Of a stretch of 53,722 nucleotides of DNA, positions 41,881 to 49,875 are shown piece after piece (the first letter of the stretch is position 1; every line of letters begins with the position of its first letter). Source of the DNA: Nanobdellota archaeon. GTDB lineage: Archaea; Nanobdellota; Nanobdellia; Pacearchaeales; GW2011-AR1. A model generated the notes under the pieces. The model had not been told where the DNA came from. It ran no database searches and worked only from the letters and a program-made list of their open reading frames with translations. The translations under genes and the position numbers were made by a program. The stretch lies in contig JAHJSH010000008.1 of assembly GCA_018830525.1 (NCBI GenBank), forward strand, positions 1-53,722, given 5' to 3'.

Positions 41881-42084
41881 GTATCTCGTGAAGTTTGAAA
41901 ATCTTCCGAGCAGGTGTCCTTTGGACGGATCGGAAAAAGATTTTAGAATCCAAACGAGCCTATATTTAATGCGAAGCATTAGAATCCGTTTTCTGATTTG
42001 CCTTCGTGAGAAGGTACTTGCTTCAGCGCCAGGAAACCTTGCCCGAAGGGTACTTGCCTCAGCGCGTTACAAAAAAAAGAGCCT
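41881..42084. other. Hairpin-rich segment between two fen1 ends
   Basis: This 204-base stretch contains several perfect short hairpins: GTCC-TTT-GGAC (41916-41926), TAATGC-GAA-GCATTA (41967-41981) and CCTTC-GTGA-GAAGG (42001-42014). It also has two 19/20-base direct repeats around GGTACTTGCTTCAGCGC (42011-42029 and 42046-42065) and a repeat of TTAGAATCC. An open frame from 41888 runs through it into the fen1 relic, but its composition does not look like a protein gene. It shares hairpin units with the right end of the window. Confidence 0.6.
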
Positions 42085-42115
42085 AAAACAAAAAGGTTTA
42101 AGTGAATTTTTCTAA
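42085..42115 (+). repeat. fen1 3'-end relic
   Basis: The segment encodes KQKGLSEFF and a stop, matching the FEN1 PCNA-binding tail with 26 of 31 bases identical to 41850-41880. It is probably a displaced or duplicated end of fen1. It overlaps the stop of the exchanger gene on the other strand by 4 bases. Confidence 0.75.
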
Positions 42116-43146
42116 CCCCTCCAAATTAGGAATGCAATATATAAGATATACATCAATAAAAATACCATCCCATCCTTTCTACTCAAGCCATGCTTTTTAC
42201 CGGTGAACATAAATATGAATAACATTAGTGTGGCGAAAAACATTATTGCTACATCAACATAAATTCCTGCAGGAATTGCAAGCGGACTAACTAATGCGGC
42301 GATACCCAAAACCCCGCAAATATTAAAGATAACACTTCCAATTGCATTACCTACGGCTAGATCAACTTTACTTCTAGCCGCTGCAAAGATACAAACTATA
42401 AATTCTGGGAGGGTCGTTCCAATAGAAATTATCGTAGCCGAAATAAGAAATTGACTTAATCCCAACTGGATTGCCGCATATACCGCACCTTCGACAACCC
42501 ATTTCCCCCCGAGATAAATTCCTATAAAACCAAAGACTAGTTTCAAATAAGTTTTCCAATTAACATCCTCAACATCAGATTCCAACTCTATAGTCTTATG
42601 TCTGCGACTACGGATAATCTTTGGTATGCTCGTAAATAACCCGAAATCTAAGATTATACCTTTTGGTTTTACCGGCTCGGATTTTGATATCTGTATTAAA
42701 GAATAAATAAAGATTACAAGAAGAGCGAGAAGAATAATTCCCTCAGTGTAACCCCATTCTAACTTCTGCACTCCAAACAAACTTCCACTAGTGAATATAT
42801 AAACTACAAAACAAGCAAGCAAAGCAAATGGAATCTGCTTCCAAATTGTTTCTATTTTTAGACTTACTCGAGTAATAATCGCCGTCACACCCAATATCAA
42901 AAGAATATTTGCAATATTACTTCCAATAACATTACCAAATACTATATCTCCTGCACCCTTCAGTGAAGAAAATATTCCGACCATAAGTTCCGGAAGACTA
43001 GTGCCAAAAGCAACAACAGTTAACCCTATAACTAAAGTAGAAATTCCAAGTTTCTTAGCAATTGAAGAAGAACTATCTACGACCAAATCTGCACCTTTCA
43101 TCAAAAATAATATCCCCAAGGCAAAAAGGATATACGTTATCACCAT
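42112..43146 (-). CDS. Na+/Ca2+ exchanger family protein (CaCA, YrbG-like)
   Basis: Ten or so membrane helices contain the two inverted alpha repeats. The first is VAFGTSLPELMVGIFSSLKG with GNVIGSNIANILLILG. The second is ISIGTTLPEFIVCIFAAARS with GNAIGSVIFNICGVLG. The acidic residues in the two LPE motifs bind calcium. A cytoplasmic loop carries charged residues (RSRRHKTIELESDVEDV). It should export Ca2+ against Na+ or H+. Length (344 residues) is normal for prokaryotic members. Confidence 0.92.
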   Translation of the reverse strand: MVITYILFALGILFLMKGADLVVDSSSSIAKKLGISTLVIGLTVVAFGTSLPELMVGIFSSLKGAGDIVFGNVIGSNIANILLILGVTAIITRVSLKIETIWKQIPFALLACFVVYIFTSGSLFGVQKLEWGYTEGIILLALLVIFIYSLIQISKSEPVKPKGIILDFGLFTSIPKIIRSRRHKTIELESDVEDVNWKTYLKLVFGFIGIYLGGKWVVEGAVYAAIQLGLSQFLISATIISIGTTLPEFIVCIFAAARSKVDLAVGNAIGSVIFNICGVLGIAALVSPLAIPAGIYVDVAIMFFATLMLFIFMFTGKKHGLSRKDGMVFLLMYILYIAFLIWRG

Positions 43147-43179
43147 AAATTTAAATAGAATAACGAATATAAAAAACCT

Positions 43180-43263
43180 ATGGTAGTAACTAATTTAAAG
43201 GAGATGAAGCCTCAAAACCTTAGCTCACCAGAGCTACCTACTAGGTGGGTCTTAGGCCAATGA
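43180..43263 (+). CDS. Possible 27-codon leader peptide
   Basis: A frame from ATG 43180 reads MVVTNLKEMKPQNLSSPELP and ends TRWVLGQ. Its TGA overlaps the ATG of the next gene by 4 bases. The DNA also contains the perfect stem TAGCTC-ACCA-GAGCTA and other complementary pieces. It may be a regulatory leader or a structured untranslated region; I cannot choose. Confidence 0.3.
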   Translation: MVVTNLKEMKPQNLSSPELPTRWVLGQ

Positions 43264-43499
43264 TAATCGGATTACTACTCGCAATAGCAGTATCAGTTTC
43301 AGTTGCATCTCTTGGAATAATTCTCATGGGAATGTCTGGGGCACTTCGAGAAAATCTCGCAACAGGAGCGGTGATCGGAGCCGGGGGTGTAATCTCTTAC
43401 GCAACAATCACACTAACAGTTTCACTAATCGCAATATTTTTCTTAGCATTAATTCTCAAAAATAATGCCCAAAAAGATATAATTAAAAGTCTCCAGTAG
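43260..43499 (+). CDS. Small two-helix membrane protein, 79 residues
   Basis: I use the ATG at 43260; a GTG start at 43245 would add five residues but lies in the structured leader. Two hydrophobic segments (MIIGLLLAIAVSVSVASLG and SYATITLTVSLIAIFFLALIL) flank a polar loop (GALRENLATGAVIGAGG). The C-terminus is basic. Its end overlaps the end of the convergent membrane protein gene by 17 bases. Function unknown. Confidence 0.55.
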   Translation: MIIGLLLAIAVSVSVASLGIILMGMSGALRENLATGAVIGAGGVISYATITLTVSLIAIFFLALILKNNAQKDIIKSLQ

Positions 43500-44220
43500 C
43501 ACCTTTTACTATAGTCTCCAAAACTTCTTCATTTCCCTTAGTTTTTTCAGCCCTTTTCTTTTCTTTTCTTTTCTTAATCGCCTGCCCGATAGCAATTAAA
43601 ATTTGTCTACAAACAACTATCCCTGCAAAACCTCCAATCACAATCAAAACAATTATGATGACTGCGATAGCAAGTCCCCATGGTAAGATATAGTTCCATA
43701 AAATTCCTAATAAGTCTAAAAGAAACTTAGCCAGTAAAACAAAAACTTTTGTAACAAGAAGTGTTGCAAAAACCCCAAATCCAAAAACATTAGACCAATG
43801 CGTCTCGAAAAACATCAAATCAACCTTCGCCCCAAGAACCTCAAAAATATCTAAGATTGCATTTCCATTAAAAACTAAGATGACTAAAAAGAGCAGAATA
43901 AGATAAAGGTTAATCGCGAATAACCAAGAAAGCGCGGGGACCATTCCGAAAATCGCACTCAACCAAGACGCATTATCCTCCAACCACAAATTAATATTAT
44001 CAATTCTTTGTTCAGCCTTACTTACAAAGGGTTTATATTTTTCAGGTTCAAATTCCCCTTCATCATTTAACGGAGAATAAGTATCAATAGTTTCCTCCAA
44101 ATTTTCAACATCTGCCCCATCAATTCCCAAGTCAGGAGCATCCGCTACAATAACTACTGATAACATTAGAGAAACGAGCAACAAACCAATTAAAAATTTA
44201 CTTTTCATCTGAACCTTCAA
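43483..44220 (-). CDS. Signal-peptide-bearing polytopic membrane protein
   Basis: A signal peptide (about residues 8-26, ending VVIVADAPD) precedes an acidic extracytoplasmic stretch of about 60 residues. Four membrane helices follow, then a basic cytoplasmic tail (KKRKEKKRAEKTKGNEE). The start may also be the methionine at 44208. It follows the nucleotidyltransferase-HEPN pair with a short overlap. It shares general architecture, but not sequence, with the proteins at 45240, 45852, 47599 and 48431. Confidence 0.6.
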   Translation of the reverse strand: MKVQMKSKFLIGLLLVSLMLSVVIVADAPDLGIDGADVENLEETIDTYSPLNDEGEFEPEKYKPFVSKAEQRIDNINLWLEDNASWLSAIFGMVPALSWLFAINLYLILLFLVILVFNGNAILDIFEVLGAKVDLMFFETHWSNVFGFGVFATLLVTKVFVLLAKFLLDLLGILWNYILPWGLAIAVIIIVLIVIGGFAGIVVCRQILIAIGQAIKKRKEKKRAEKTKGNEEVLETIVKGATGDF

Positions 44221-44614
44221 TTTTGTTATTTAATTCTTTTTCTATTTTTTCAATTATCTCATTAAATTTCTTCTGATTATTCACCAAATAATTATCTCCA
44301 AATTCTTCGCCATAATAAAGACTGCCATTTCTCCTCTGTCTCAAATCGTCTAAAAAAAATAAAAAAGATTCATCGAGATTAACTAAATTAACTGTCATCT
44401 CAATTAATTCCTTATGGGCATATTTCCCGACAAACTTAAATCCTCTTGACAAACAAAGGGCCGTAGCCAACTCTTTTATAATCTCATAATAATTCTCGCA
44501 TATCACTGTAGAATAAATTTTATTTTTGTAAGTTTCCACAAATTTTTTTCGAGATTCAATTATTTTAATTATCGAACGAGCCTTTTCTAAGTCCGGTTGT
44601 ACTTTTATCTTCAT
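44198..44614 (-). CDS. HEPN-like protein of an MNT-HEPN pair
   Basis: The protein is all helical (138 residues), and LDDLRQRRNGSLYYGEEF sits in the position of the HEPN motif. R95 and N96 are present, but the usual histidine is tyrosine (Y100/Y101), so RNase activity is doubtful. It overlaps the upstream nucleotidyltransferase gene by 4 bases. The pair resembles type VII (HepT-MntA) toxin-antitoxin systems. Confidence 0.65.
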   Translation of the reverse strand: MKIKVQPDLEKARSIIKIIESRKKFVETYKNKIYSTVICENYYEIIKELATALCLSRGFKFVGKYAHKELIEMTVNLVNLDESFLFFLDDLRQRRNGSLYYGEEFGDNYLVNNQKKFNEIIEKIEKELNNKIEGSDEK

Positions 44615-45135
44615 ATTAAAATTTTTAAGTAACCTCTCATTACTATCCCATTAATTAAGTTATTTTTTAATTCTTTTGGAATTTTATTAAGTTCATTCAC
44701 CATCAAATGAATCTCCTTTCCGAAAATCCTTTCATATTTCGAAAGGTCGAGGTCACATTTTTTACCAATCGCAAATAAATCAATATCAGATTCTTCCGTA
44801 GCATCCCCCTTAAAATAACCGCCATAAAAAACAATTGCTTCCGGAGAAACATTTTTCCAGATAAAATCAATTAATCCTGAAGCGAATAATTCATATTGGG
44901 TAGAAAGCCTCATATAAAATTTAAAATTTTCCGAATCCCTATTTGCAATATAAATCGGATTGCCCCTAACCTCTATTACCTCCACAATTCCCTTCTCGCC
45001 AAATTCCAAAAGATATTTTTTAACCGAAGGTGCACTAATCCCCACCTTCCGAGAAAGTTCCCTAAGACCAAACTCTGAAGTAGGAAAATCCAGAAAAACC
45101 TTCAACACCTTATATCTGTTATTTTTTTGTAACAT
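44611..45135 (-). CDS. Winged-helix fused to MNT-type nucleotidyltransferase
   Basis: Residues 1-65 form a winged helix (LRELSRKVGISAPSVKKYLL). The rest is a minimal nucleotidyltransferase with FYGGYFKGDATEESDIDLF (G105/G106, D117, D119). The usual GS is GG. In known pairs the MNT protein adenylylates the HEPN toxin to silence it; here the added DNA-binding domain would allow self-control of transcription. It is the first gene of the operon. Confidence 0.75.
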   Translation of the reverse strand: MLQKNNRYKVLKVFLDFPTSEFGLRELSRKVGISAPSVKKYLLEFGEKGIVEVIEVRGNPIYIANRDSENFKFYMRLSTQYELFASGLIDFIWKNVSPEAIVFYGGYFKGDATEESDIDLFAIGKKCDLDLSKYERIFGKEIHLMVNELNKIPKELKNNLINGIVMRGYLKILI

Positions 45136-45239
45136 CTGTTATTTGTTTATAACTCCTGTAATAATATATTAACAACTGTTTATAAACATTTACATTGAGA
45201 ACAAGGAAAGTATTTAAACATCCCAGGCCACATACTTAC

Positions 45240-45809
45240 ATGAAAAAGAGATTCATTACATTATTTCTATTAATCCTATTAGTCAGCCCACTAGTCTTGG
45301 CCACAGAAGAAACTTCAGAAGCTTCTAATGGAGAAACGGCAGATGGAGAAGTTGAAGACGTCTATCAAAACAGGGCAGGGATCCCTGCATTCACTTTCCT
45401 ATTCTCAGAATTTCCCGGGTTTTATCTAAAACTTTCTTGGGCAGAATTCGCAGTCTATCTCATGGCTTCTGCCTTCCTCTTTGTCGGAGCTTTAGAAATT
45501 CTAAGTTACACTGCATTCGAGAGCGGGTGGGTAAAGGCATTAATTGCCGCAGGTCTTTTAGTAATCACAATAATAACTGGGGCTATTTCAAAACTTACAA
45601 ATATGTTTTTCAATATTTTAGACAATTTCAAAATAATTGCTTGGGCGACAGTAATTTTAATAATTATTCTTTTGCTAGCACATCCGATCTTCAATGCAAT
45701 CAAAAAGAACAAAAGATTGTCAAAGGCTGAAGAACTCGGAATAGCTGCTGGAGCCACATTAAGGGGATTAAAGAAAACCGCTGAAACGGCCGCTAAAACT
45801 TCTAATTAA
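45240..45809 (+). CDS. Signal-peptide membrane protein, paralogue of the next gene
   Basis: I start at 45240 (MKKRFITLFLLILLVSPLVL), which gives a clean signal peptide; an upstream ATG at 45195 would bury it. An acidic outside segment is followed by three membrane helices. LSWAEFAVYLMASAFLFVGA and LSYTAFESGWVKALIA match VTWADFIVAMAIILMIFAAT and LGFTAFEKDWVKYLIA in the convergent gene at 45852. The tail is basic/alanine rich (RGLKKTAETAAKTSN). Family unknown. Confidence 0.6.
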   Translation: MKKRFITLFLLILLVSPLVLATEETSEASNGETADGEVEDVYQNRAGIPAFTFLFSEFPGFYLKLSWAEFAVYLMASAFLFVGALEILSYTAFESGWVKALIAAGLLVITIITGAISKLTNMFFNILDNFKIIAWATVILIIILLLAHPIFNAIKKNKRLSKAEELGIAAGATLRGLKKTAETAAKTSN

Positions 45810-45851
45810 AAAAAAGAAAAATCTCTTAAAATAAAAGAGATTAAATTAAAA

Positions 45852-46439
45852 TTATTTTTTCTTCCCCGCAGCTTTCTGAGCAGAATCAGCTACTCCGCCT
45901 AATCCTTCGACCGCTACATCCACTTTTGCAAAACCACCCTTAGCTTCCTCAGCGGTGGTTTTTGCCGCCCAAACTTTTCTTTTTGATTTTAAAAATGATC
46001 CTAAAAAGAAGAATACTGCTGCCGCGACAATAGAAAAAGTCGTAGCCATAAGAACAGACCCTCCTGCGAGCTTCATCATTCCAACTGCAAACTTACCAAC
46101 TCCCCCAGTAACTCCAAAGACTACTGCAACAGCTCCAGCAATTAAATATTTAACCCAATCTTTCTCAAAAGCTGTAAAACCAAGAATATCAAACGTAGCA
46201 GCAAAAATCATTAATATAATTGCCATAGCAACAATGAAGTCTGCCCAAGTTACACCAAGTCCAAAGAACTTAACCGTAGAAAATAACCAAGCGGGATTTT
46301 CTATTGCGGCATTTACTCCCGCAGTATCTTCACTTGAGGTGATTGTCCATGTTACTGCACTAACAACCTGTAATGCAAACATGAAAACGAACATAAACAT
46401 AACGCTAAGCGCTAAAATTCTTTTCGTATTTTTATTCAT
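45852..46439 (-). CDS. Signal-peptide membrane protein, paralogue of the previous gene
   Basis: A signal peptide (to about VVSAVTW) precedes about four membrane helices and an alanine/lysine-rich tail. The WADF...FTAFEKDWVKYLI region is shared with the gene at 45240, so the two are paralogues in convergent orientation. Homologues outside this kind of archaeon are not recognised by me. A surface or channel-like complex is possible. Confidence 0.6.
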   Translation of the reverse strand: MNKNTKRILALSVMFMFVFMFALQVVSAVTWTITSSEDTAGVNAAIENPAWLFSTVKFFGLGVTWADFIVAMAIILMIFAATFDILGFTAFEKDWVKYLIAGAVAVVFGVTGGVGKFAVGMMKLAGGSVLMATTFSIVAAAVFFFLGSFLKSKRKVWAAKTTAEEAKGGFAKVDVAVEGLGGVADSAQKAAGKKK

Positions 46440-46562
46440 AATTTATACCTCCTTTCAACCATTTTTTTAACAATGATTAGACAATCCAATCATACAATAC
46501 ACAAGAACAACTCACTTATAAAGATTTCCAACAAACTTCATCGAGAGAAAGTAACACTAACT

Positions 46563-46751
46563 TTATTGCTTATCCAACATTTTCTCTTTCTGTTCCTTCA
46601 CTTTCTTCAAATTCTCAATCTCAAATCCATAATATTCCTCTAACTCAATCTCACCATCATCTCTCACTTTAGCCAATTTCCCTTCATGAATCACAATTTG
46701 TTTTTCTAAAGATTCAATTCCTTTAGAAAGTCGTTTCTTTCTATTTACCAT
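46563..46751 (-). CDS. Small coiled-coil protein, partner of the nucleotidyltransferase
   Basis: I start at the internal methionine at 46751 (MVNRKKRLSKGIESLEKQIV). This 62-residue protein is a charged coiled coil. It overlaps the end of the upstream AbrB-NTase gene by 11 bases. Size and position suit a small partner (antitoxin or toxin) of that protein. No family is recognised. Confidence 0.5.
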   Translation of the reverse strand: MVNRKKRLSKGIESLEKQIVIHEGKLAKVRDDGEIELEEYYGFEIENLKKVKEQKEKMLDKQ

Positions 46752-47514
46752 AATTCTTAATACTCTCCTCCACTGAAGAAAATAATTTTTCAACTACCAA
46801 GATTCTAATTTTAGTATCAACCTTTTTCCGATTTTTAATCTTCTCATAGATCTTATAAAGCTCTCCAAACTCTTCCCCTCCAATCTCCTTATTAAACTTA
46901 GCAAAAAAATCTTTCTTTCTATAAACCTTATTCGAAATTAAACAATCCACCAAGAACAACCCCCTTAGTCTTAACATTAATGAATAAACAACTTCGGGAG
47001 AAGAAAGAATTCCTCCAATCTCCCCATCTAAATCAATTATCTTTCTATCAATCTTAAGGATACTTTTTGTTTCATCAATAAATCTCCTAAAAGATTTCTT
47101 ATCAAATTTCTTTGAAAACTCTCCAATCAGCGACTTATTAAAAATTGCCTTAGATTCTGCAATCCTCGGATAAATCATAAGCGGATTTTTTTCGATAGTC
47201 TTCTCAATAGACTGGAGAGAATAAATTTCAATATGATATTTATCGGATACTATACTCTTCCTAAGGCCCTCTGAAATCGCAATAACATCTACGTCAGAAT
47301 CTTCCGTTTGTTCATTCCGTGCATAACTCCCCACAAGATAAACCCCCAGAATCGAAGGAAGATAATCACTAAGCAATCCAAGGACATCCCCACTAATATT
47401 CAACGGCTTTCTAATCAATTCTACCCTAGCAACTCCGCCAACCCAATCTTTAGGCAAAATTACTCCCGCACTATTTCCTACCCTAACAATGGTCTTAATC
47501 AGCTCCTGTTTCAT
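46741..47514 (-). CDS. AbrB-like plus nucleotidyltransferase protein
   Basis: The first 25 residues (KTIVRVGNSAGVILPKDWV) form an AbrB-like DNA-binding hairpin. Next comes a nucleotidyltransferase with LVGSYARNEQTEDSDVDV (G62, S63, D74, D76). The C-terminal 120 residues are helical and HEPN-like in size (VVYSLMLRLRGLFLVDCLIS), but without a clear R-x4-6-H motif. The domain order suggests a fused version of a MNT-HEPN module with its own DNA-binding part. Confidence 0.65.
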   Translation of the reverse strand: MKQELIKTIVRVGNSAGVILPKDWVGGVARVELIRKPLNISGDVLGLLSDYLPSILGVYLVGSYARNEQTEDSDVDVIAISEGLRKSIVSDKYHIEIYSLQSIEKTIEKNPLMIYPRIAESKAIFNKSLIGEFSKKFDKKSFRRFIDETKSILKIDRKIIDLDGEIGGILSSPEVVYSLMLRLRGLFLVDCLISNKVYRKKDFFAKFNKEIGGEEFGELYKIYEKIKNRKKVDTKIRILVVEKLFSSVEESIKNYGK

Positions 47515-47598
47515 GTTATAACAATGTTATAACACTATATAAAGGTTCCCAAGAGCTCCAAGACAGGATCTAACAAACTTCATAGAGAGAAAGTAGCA

Positions 47599-48396
47599 CT
47601 AATTTTTCATAATCGTTTCAATTTGCTTATTCAATCTTTTCTGTATCTTCTTATACCTTGCCTCAGTCATATAACCATCCCTATAATTTTCATTAAGTTC
47701 TTTCAATTGTTTCCGAACTAAAATAATAAGATCTTCACGACTATTTACATCCAATTCTTTCATCTGCTGCTTTATAATCGCTCTCCGAATCGTCCCATCA
47801 AATAATAAGAATATCAGGGCTGCAATCGCACTCATCATATAAATCCAAGACATCTGCCCAAGTTCGTCATATCGTGAAGCCCAAAGACCGACAAACACTA
47901 CAATATAAAAAATCCAAAGCATTTTTCTAACTGTAGCACTATCGCTAAAACTTTCTACAAAAAAGAAATATATTAGTATCGGAAGAACCGCGGTCAACGC
48001 AACTCCCAGAACGGAATATGGCAACAACATAGTTTGAATCAAATCACTTTCAGTAAGGAAACGCGTAGCCAAAAGAGAAATCGAAATAGTGATAACCCAA
48101 ATCACCATCTTATTCTCTTTAAAAACATCCATCCGAGAAATTATAACATAAAGAAGCGCAACCAGAATAAATAGGAACATAATTCTCTCAAACATATAAT
48201 CCCCATAACCTCCAAGGATAATCGAGAATAATGGATAAAACATTTCTTGTACAGTATCAATTAACTGCTCCATCCCATAACCAAGATTATCTCCAAGATT
48301 ATTTCCATAATAACCACCACCCCAATAAGATTGTGCAACCACAAGTGTAGTAGAAAACATCAACAACAAGACTAATATCGGAAATAATTTTTTCAT
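47599..48396 (-). CDS. Signal-peptide five-helix membrane protein A
   Basis: A signal peptide (to about TTLVVAQSYW) is followed by a glycine/tyrosine-rich segment (WGGGYYGNNLGDNLGYG). About five membrane helices and a long charged C-terminal coiled coil follow (IILVRKQLKELNENYRDG). The segment LLPYSVLGVALTAVLPILIYF is shared with LPYSALGVALTAGLPFVIYF in the next gene, as is the order of domains. The two are paralogues. Function unknown. Confidence 0.6.
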   Translation of the reverse strand: MKKLFPILVLLLMFSTTLVVAQSYWGGGYYGNNLGDNLGYGMEQLIDTVQEMFYPLFSIILGGYGDYMFERIMFLFILVALLYVIISRMDVFKENKMVIWVITISISLLATRFLTESDLIQTMLLPYSVLGVALTAVLPILIYFFFVESFSDSATVRKMLWIFYIVVFVGLWASRYDELGQMSWIYMMSAIAALIFLLFDGTIRRAIIKQQMKELDVNSREDLIILVRKQLKELNENYRDGYMTEARYKKIQKRLNKQIETIMKN

Positions 48397-48430
48397 ATTT
48401 AATAGAGATATCAGAACTTTATAAGTTTAT

Positions 48431-49243
48431 TTATGGAAGTTTTGCAATTTCTTTTTCCAATCTATCCATGTGAGTTTGTGCATTCTTAATCTTAGCTGCA
48501 GTCTCTCCCCGAGAAATTAACTTAGATTTTAAATCTCTTGCCTCATCTAAATCATCCAAAAGTCTATGCTTTCTTTCCAAGTCCTTATAACTCATTTGCC
48601 CCTCTATATTAATTTTGTTAATTATCCTTTGAATTGTTTTATCAAATAACAATACAGCTAAACCAAGTCCTGCAGTTGCTAGGTAAATCCAAGCAAATGG
48701 TCCGATAGCTCCTCCAATAGAACCTGCTTCTACTGCTTTATCACCAGACCTCATAATCCAAAGCGCAACAAAAATAACAATGAAGAACGCCCAAGAAAGT
48801 TTCCTCATGGTTCTATTAAAATCCTTAACCACCAGGAAATAGATTACAAATGGGAGACCTGCAGTTAAAGCAACACCTAATGCTGAATAAGGTAATATTA
48901 TAGTATTAACCACGCTCGCATTTCCAATCCACCTAATTGATAAAAGTGATATAGCAATAGCAACAGTCCATAATGACCACTCATTTTCCGAAAAGAAAGA
49001 TATTTTATTCAATGCCATCCAAACAATAGAAAAGATAATTATTACCAATAAAATTTTCGCTAAAAACAATTCAGGAGAATCACTGTTCTCTCCAGTAACA
49101 AACTCTAAAGCGGGTTTAACCACATCATAAGCACTCGTCATCCCTTTCTTAACACTTTCTGCAACAGCACCAGCACTAACAAAACTCGCCAACATAGAAA
49201 ACATCAATAACCCTAAAATAAAAACACCGAACAATTTTTTCAT
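48431..49243 (-). CDS. Signal-peptide five-helix membrane protein B
   Basis: Like its neighbour it has a signal peptide (to about SFVSAGAVAES), an outside helical stretch, and membrane helices including AISLLSIRWIG and LPYSALGVALTAGLPF. A cytoplasmic coiled coil (KDLERKHRLLDDLDEAR) ends it. Both genes have the same orientation and a 34-base spacer, so they form a duplicated pair. They may build a shared hetero-oligomer. Confidence 0.6.
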   Translation of the reverse strand: MKKLFGVFILGLLMFSMLASFVSAGAVAESVKKGMTSAYDVVKPALEFVTGENSDSPELFLAKILLVIIIFSIVWMALNKISFFSENEWSLWTVAIAISLLSIRWIGNASVVNTIILPYSALGVALTAGLPFVIYFLVVKDFNRTMRKLSWAFFIVIFVALWIMRSGDKAVEAGSIGGAIGPFAWIYLATAGLGLAVLLFDKTIQRIINKINIEGQMSYKDLERKHRLLDDLDEARDLKSKLISRGETAAKIKNAQTHMDRLEKEIAKLP

Positions 49244-49275
49244 ATTATTTCAACACATCCTTTATTTATAAACAT

Positions 49276-49545
49276 TTATCCTCTTTGGTATCCAACAATT
49301 TTTCTATTTTTGCCAGTACCTTCATAGATGGGAACTTCTTCTTGGGCCTGTTTTTTCTTCTTTCCAAATCCAGTTTCACTTAGAGAGATAACTACTCCTA
49401 CAATGATTCCAATTACTCCGACTGCAGTAATAGTTCCTTGAGGAATAGTTTTAAAAATCGCCCAATCAAGTTGGAACAAACCAAAGCTTAGCGCCATGAC
49501 TACAAGACCCGCAATAGAAACAATATAACCAATCTCTTTTTTCAT
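49276..49545 (-). CDS. Small two-helix membrane protein with cytoplasmic tail
   Basis: I start at 49545 (MKKEIGYIVSIAGLVVMALS), which gives a clean first helix. Two membrane helices are followed by a basic/acidic tail (KKKKQAQEEVPIYEGTGKNRKIVGYQRG). The tail sequence is a compact, conserved-looking motif, but no family is recognised. Confidence 0.5.
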   Translation of the reverse strand: MKKEIGYIVSIAGLVVMALSFGLFQLDWAIFKTIPQGTITAVGVIGIIVGVVISLSETGFGKKKKQAQEEVPIYEGTGKNRKIVGYQRG

Positions 49546-49645
49546 AAGATATAAAGTAATCAATTATTTAAAAAGGTTGCCTCTCTAAGGAGATACGCTA
49601 GCAGTACCTCAAAAAGTATATAAACAAGGACATCCACTAATTTAC

Positions 49646-49834
49646 ATGAATAAAATAATCGGAATTTTGTTAGGACTGGTATTTCTTATAGTGCCAATCT
49701 ATGTATGGATTGATGGCGGATATTGGGGATTCGGCGATGCAGCATTAATTTTCCTTAAGGGGGGATTTATGTGGTTCGTTCTTATGGTTGGTGCGGTTTC
49801 TCTACTTGCCGGACTTAGCAGTCTAAAAAACTAA
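49646..49834 (+). CDS. Small two-helix membrane protein, 62 residues
   Basis: Two hydrophobic segments (IIGILLGLVFLIVPIYVWI and FMWFVLMVGAVSLLAGL) flank a glycine-rich turn (DGGYWGFGDAA). It is encoded opposite to the preceding membrane protein and just before nreA. Function unknown. Confidence 0.5.
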   Translation: MNKIIGILLGLVFLIVPIYVWIDGGYWGFGDAALIFLKGGFMWFVLMVGAVSLLAGLSSLKN

Positions 49835-49875
49835 ATCCCTATAATCAATTTAAACCCAAACCCATTTAGCCTTAC

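Noticed and set aside
41888-42115. A 75-codon protein gene ending in a PCNA box
   Set aside because: The frame is open, but its sequence comes from hairpins and direct repeats, and only the last nine codons look like protein (the FEN1 end). I treat it as a relic.
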